DNA of 7,025 nucleotides from Pseudomonadota bacterium. GTDB lineage: Bacteria; Pseudomonadota; Alphaproteobacteria; Rhizobiales; Rhizobiaceae. Positions 5,038-7,025 of the stretch are shown here, in pieces. The DNA lies in contig JAEWPB010000114.1 of the NCBI GenBank assembly GCA_023399465.1, positions 1-7,025 of the forward strand, written 5' to 3'. A program made the position numbers and the translations under genes. The notes beneath the pieces are model-generated. The model was not told where the DNA came from and ran no database searches. It saw only the letters and a program-made list of their open reading frames with translations. The first letter of the stretch is position 1. Each line of letters starts with the position of its first letter.

Positions 5038-7025
5038 TCATCTTGCATCCCACCTTCGCTTGAGAGAGATAAGTCTATCGTCGATATTTAGCGTGCCCTC
5101 AGCTTCTCCAATCCGTTGCAGTACACCTTCCATCCCATGGGGCCATGCCAGCGCGTTATCCGGCAAAACCGCATAGAGAAGTGCTAGCGCCTCTTTCGGA
5201 TGCCGGTCTACTAGGTTGCCGCCAGATCGATGCAGTTCTGGTAGGATCAAGTGGTCTCTCTCGATCGTGCTGAGCAGCGGCAAAACTAACGTAGCAATGG
5301 TAGGAAAGCGATCTCCTGAGGAGAAAGCCAATTCGCAAAGGCGAGCTGACGTGTTGGGTGATCTGGCTGACAATTGACGCGGCCAAATCTGAAGCAGCTC
5401 AGAAAGCTGTCCTTCCCACCGCTTATGTGAGTTTTCGTTCTTCTCGTTAGACCATCTTTGAGCTTGCCATAGTACCCGTGAACGGAATTCATCGTCCGCC
5501 TTCAAGAGTAGACTGCGCATCTCGTCATTGGAGATGCAGCGCTCACCCGTGGCTTCGTAGACAGTCCCCCACCCAGCCAAAATCATACCTGCTATGATTT
5601 CACCATATGAGCGGCGAGATGGGAGAGGATTAGCGGCAAACTCCAGCATGTCATTCTTCAACCGCATGTATAGTTCTCGATTTGGAGTTCTCGCCCCCCA
5701 TAAGAAGCCCGACCATGCTGCATCGCGGTCATCCGTGTCGCTACCATGAAGCGCTGGCAACAAGTGTTGCTCGGTCCATTTCGGATCGATAGCGAAAAAC
5801 CAGTTGAGGTTGTGAAACAAGATCACCATCGCATGTCTTCGCAAGTCGTTTGGAAGTGCCAACAGGGCCTCAGCGTGGGCAATCCATGCAGGAGGAAAGC
5901 CTCGATTTCGGTCCAGGTTATCCTTACGAGGGTCGTTGAAAAGCGCCTCCGCAATCTTACCCGTAGGGGAGTTGATGGCTTCCATTGTCCAGTCTGGTTC
6001 CTGGGAACCGCGCACGATACCCGAACGTCCCTCGTCCGGTGATTCACGAAGGACGCTGACCAGCTTCCTCAAAATGCGGTCGAAAACAGGAAGGCATTCC
6101 GTGCTCAATTTCGCAGTGGCATTCTGAAGCCAACCGGCCGCAGGGCGGAGAATCTTCGCGAGCTGCTCATTTGAATAACGAGTCATCCTTTCGGCGATGG
6201 ACGAGGTCAATCTTGCCGTATCATTCTTCCGCGCCTCTGAATCGAGGAACCGTCGCCATGCCCACTCGGGGAAGTCACCTCGTTTAGCTGCATAGGTCAG
6301 TGCAGCAAAAGCGCGCACAGGGCGCTGACCAGCGAGACCAGCAAAAGGGTCATTCTCGACGAGAAAATCGTTTGATCGACCGCTACGCTCCTTGGCTTGC
6401 AGCAGCACTAGTAACAGGGGCGTTTCTGCCAGTTCCTCATAGCTGGTGTTGGTCCTCACCCATCCTGTCCGACCCTCCAACGATTCAGCAGCTCTCGCGC
6501 CGTAATCTTCCTTCCAGTCGGGCACGCCAGCGCGGAGCAGCTTCGCTTGCCCACGAGTGTAGGCAGAAAGCTTGCATCCCGATTTCTGAAGCCACTCAAC
6601 GCGGTTCAGAATCGACCAAGCTCGCCTTTTCTCAAAGTCCGCAACCTTCTCCCGCCGCCATCGCTTCGGGCCTCTCACCAACTTTTGTTCGATGGTTTTC
6701 CGCGTCGTACCGCTGAGTTTCTTCCATCGATCCGCAACAACCAACAAGAGATCTCGTTGATGATAGCTATCCCAGAAGGCCGCATCGCTCAAAGACGCCA
6801 TGACTTCTCCGAAATCATCATCCGAGACGACGCTTCGTTTTCCGGATGCCCATATTCGCAGTCGCGCAAATATGGTGTCATCATCCGTAGGCCATGACAA
6901 AAGTTCGCGCTTAGCGGCTGAATTACTGGTTCGGACTAGGTGGGAAAAAAGTTCCGAAAATCGGATAATTGCATCAGAAAGCCCATGGCTTCGATGATAA
7001 TCGGCCCCTTCCATACTGTCTGGAG
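5038..7025 (-). CDS. Partial large protein, SIR2/DUF4020-type C-terminus
   Basis: The frame ends with TGA at 5038-5040 and stays open to the right edge. The first ATG in the window (7014) is preceded in frame by PDS codons with no stop, and the sequence after it reads like protein interior, so the real start probably lies outside. About 660 residues are visible (numbered from that ATG). They are helix- and Trp/Leu-rich, with blocks such as FWDSYHQRDLL (80-90), DPFAGL (222-227), EAINSPTGKIAEALF (345-359), WFFAIDPKWT (405-414) and AAWSGFLWG (432-440). The last ~170 residues, from AGWGTV to DDRLISLKRR, resemble DUF4020. I recall this arrangement as the C-terminal half of large proteins with an N-terminal SIR2 NADase-like domain, associated with phage defence. 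The SIR2 domain itself is not in the window, so that assignment is inferred. No membrane segments or catalytic motif are apparent. It is less GC-rich than lepA. Confidence 0.7.
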   Translation of the reverse strand, partial: PDSMEGADYHRSHGLSDAIIRFSELFSHLVRTSNSAAKRELLSWPTDDDTIFARLRIWASGKRSVVSDDDFGEVMASLSDAAFWDSYHQRDLLLVVADRWKKLSGTTRKTIEQKLVRGPKRWRREKVADFEKRRAWSILNRVEWLQKSGCKLSAYTRGQAKLLRAGVPDWKEDYGARAAESLEGRTGWVRTNTSYEELAETPLLLVLLQAKERSGRSNDFLVENDPFAGLAGQRPVRAFAALTYAAKRGDFPEWAWRRFLDSEARKNDTARLTSSIAERMTRYSNEQLAKILRPAAGWLQNATAKLSTECLPVFDRILRKLVSVLRESPDEGRSGIVRGSQEPDWTMEAINSPTGKIAEALFNDPRKDNLDRNRGFPPAWIAHAEALLALPNDLRRHAMVILFHNLNWFFAIDPKWTEQHLLPALHGSDTDDRDAAWSGFLWGARTPNRELYMRLKNDMLEFAANPLPSRRSYGEIIAGMILAGWGTVYEATGERCISNDEMRSLLLKADDEFRSRVLWQAQRWSNEKNENSHKRWEGQLSELLQIWPRQLSARSPNTSARLCELAFSSGDRFPTIATLVLPLLSTIERDHLILPELHRSGGNLVDRHPKEALALLYAVLPDNALAWPHGMEGVLQRIGEAEGTLNIDDRLISLKRRWDAR

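Noticed and set aside
5746..6716. Plus-strand open frames of about 98 and 138 codons opposite the large minus-strand gene.
   Set aside because: They are antisense shadows without ribosome sites or recognisable domains, and the minus-strand frame is continuous and family-like.

Overview
The window looks like chromosomal DNA from an alphaproteobacterium, most likely of the Hyphomicrobiales (Rhizobiaceae-like). The evidence is the GC-rich lepA with its alphaproteobacterial protein sequence, and many intergenic hairpin repeats with the ends CTTCGTCATCC and GGATCCATGCC. A second intergenic hairpin, with CTTCTCC and GGAGAAG arms, is also typical of that group. Placement below order level is not supported.

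Layout from left to right: (1) 1-1461 is mostly non-coding. It carries hairpin repeats, a frameshifted small GIY-YIG endonuclease-like gene (417-705), and a near-tandem triplication of a ~150 bp unit (751-1127). An AT-rich leader at ~1340-1461 precedes the next genes. (2) 1462-2695 on the + strand is a two-gene cassette whose reading frames overlap by 20 nt. The first gene is a DUF5343-like protein with a winged-helix-like N-terminal half and a conserved-looking tail. The second is a TIGR02391/Hypoth_Ymh-like protein with an RNPTTH motif resembling the R-x4-6-H active site of HEPN RNases. The cassette is visibly AT-richer than lepA. Its first Shine-Dalgarno sequence lies inside a perfect 8-bp inverted repeat, which suggests translational control. 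(3) 2696-3121 is a convergent intergenic region with several hairpins, two of them copies of the repeat family. (4) 3122-4936 on the - strand is complete lepA (elongation factor 4). (5) 5038-7025 on the - strand is a long reading frame open at the right edge. It resembles the C-terminal part, including a DUF4020-like end, of large proteins that often carry an N-terminal SIR2 domain and are linked to anti-phage defence.

Taken together, one housekeeping gene (lepA) sits between two unrelated accessory loci that both resemble defence genes. The most promising candidate for a poorly described system is the DUF5343 + Ymh cassette with its structured leader, bracketed by inverted copies of the intergenic repeat. 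Its function is inferred. No homology search or folding calculation was run, and family names come from recognising sequence patterns.
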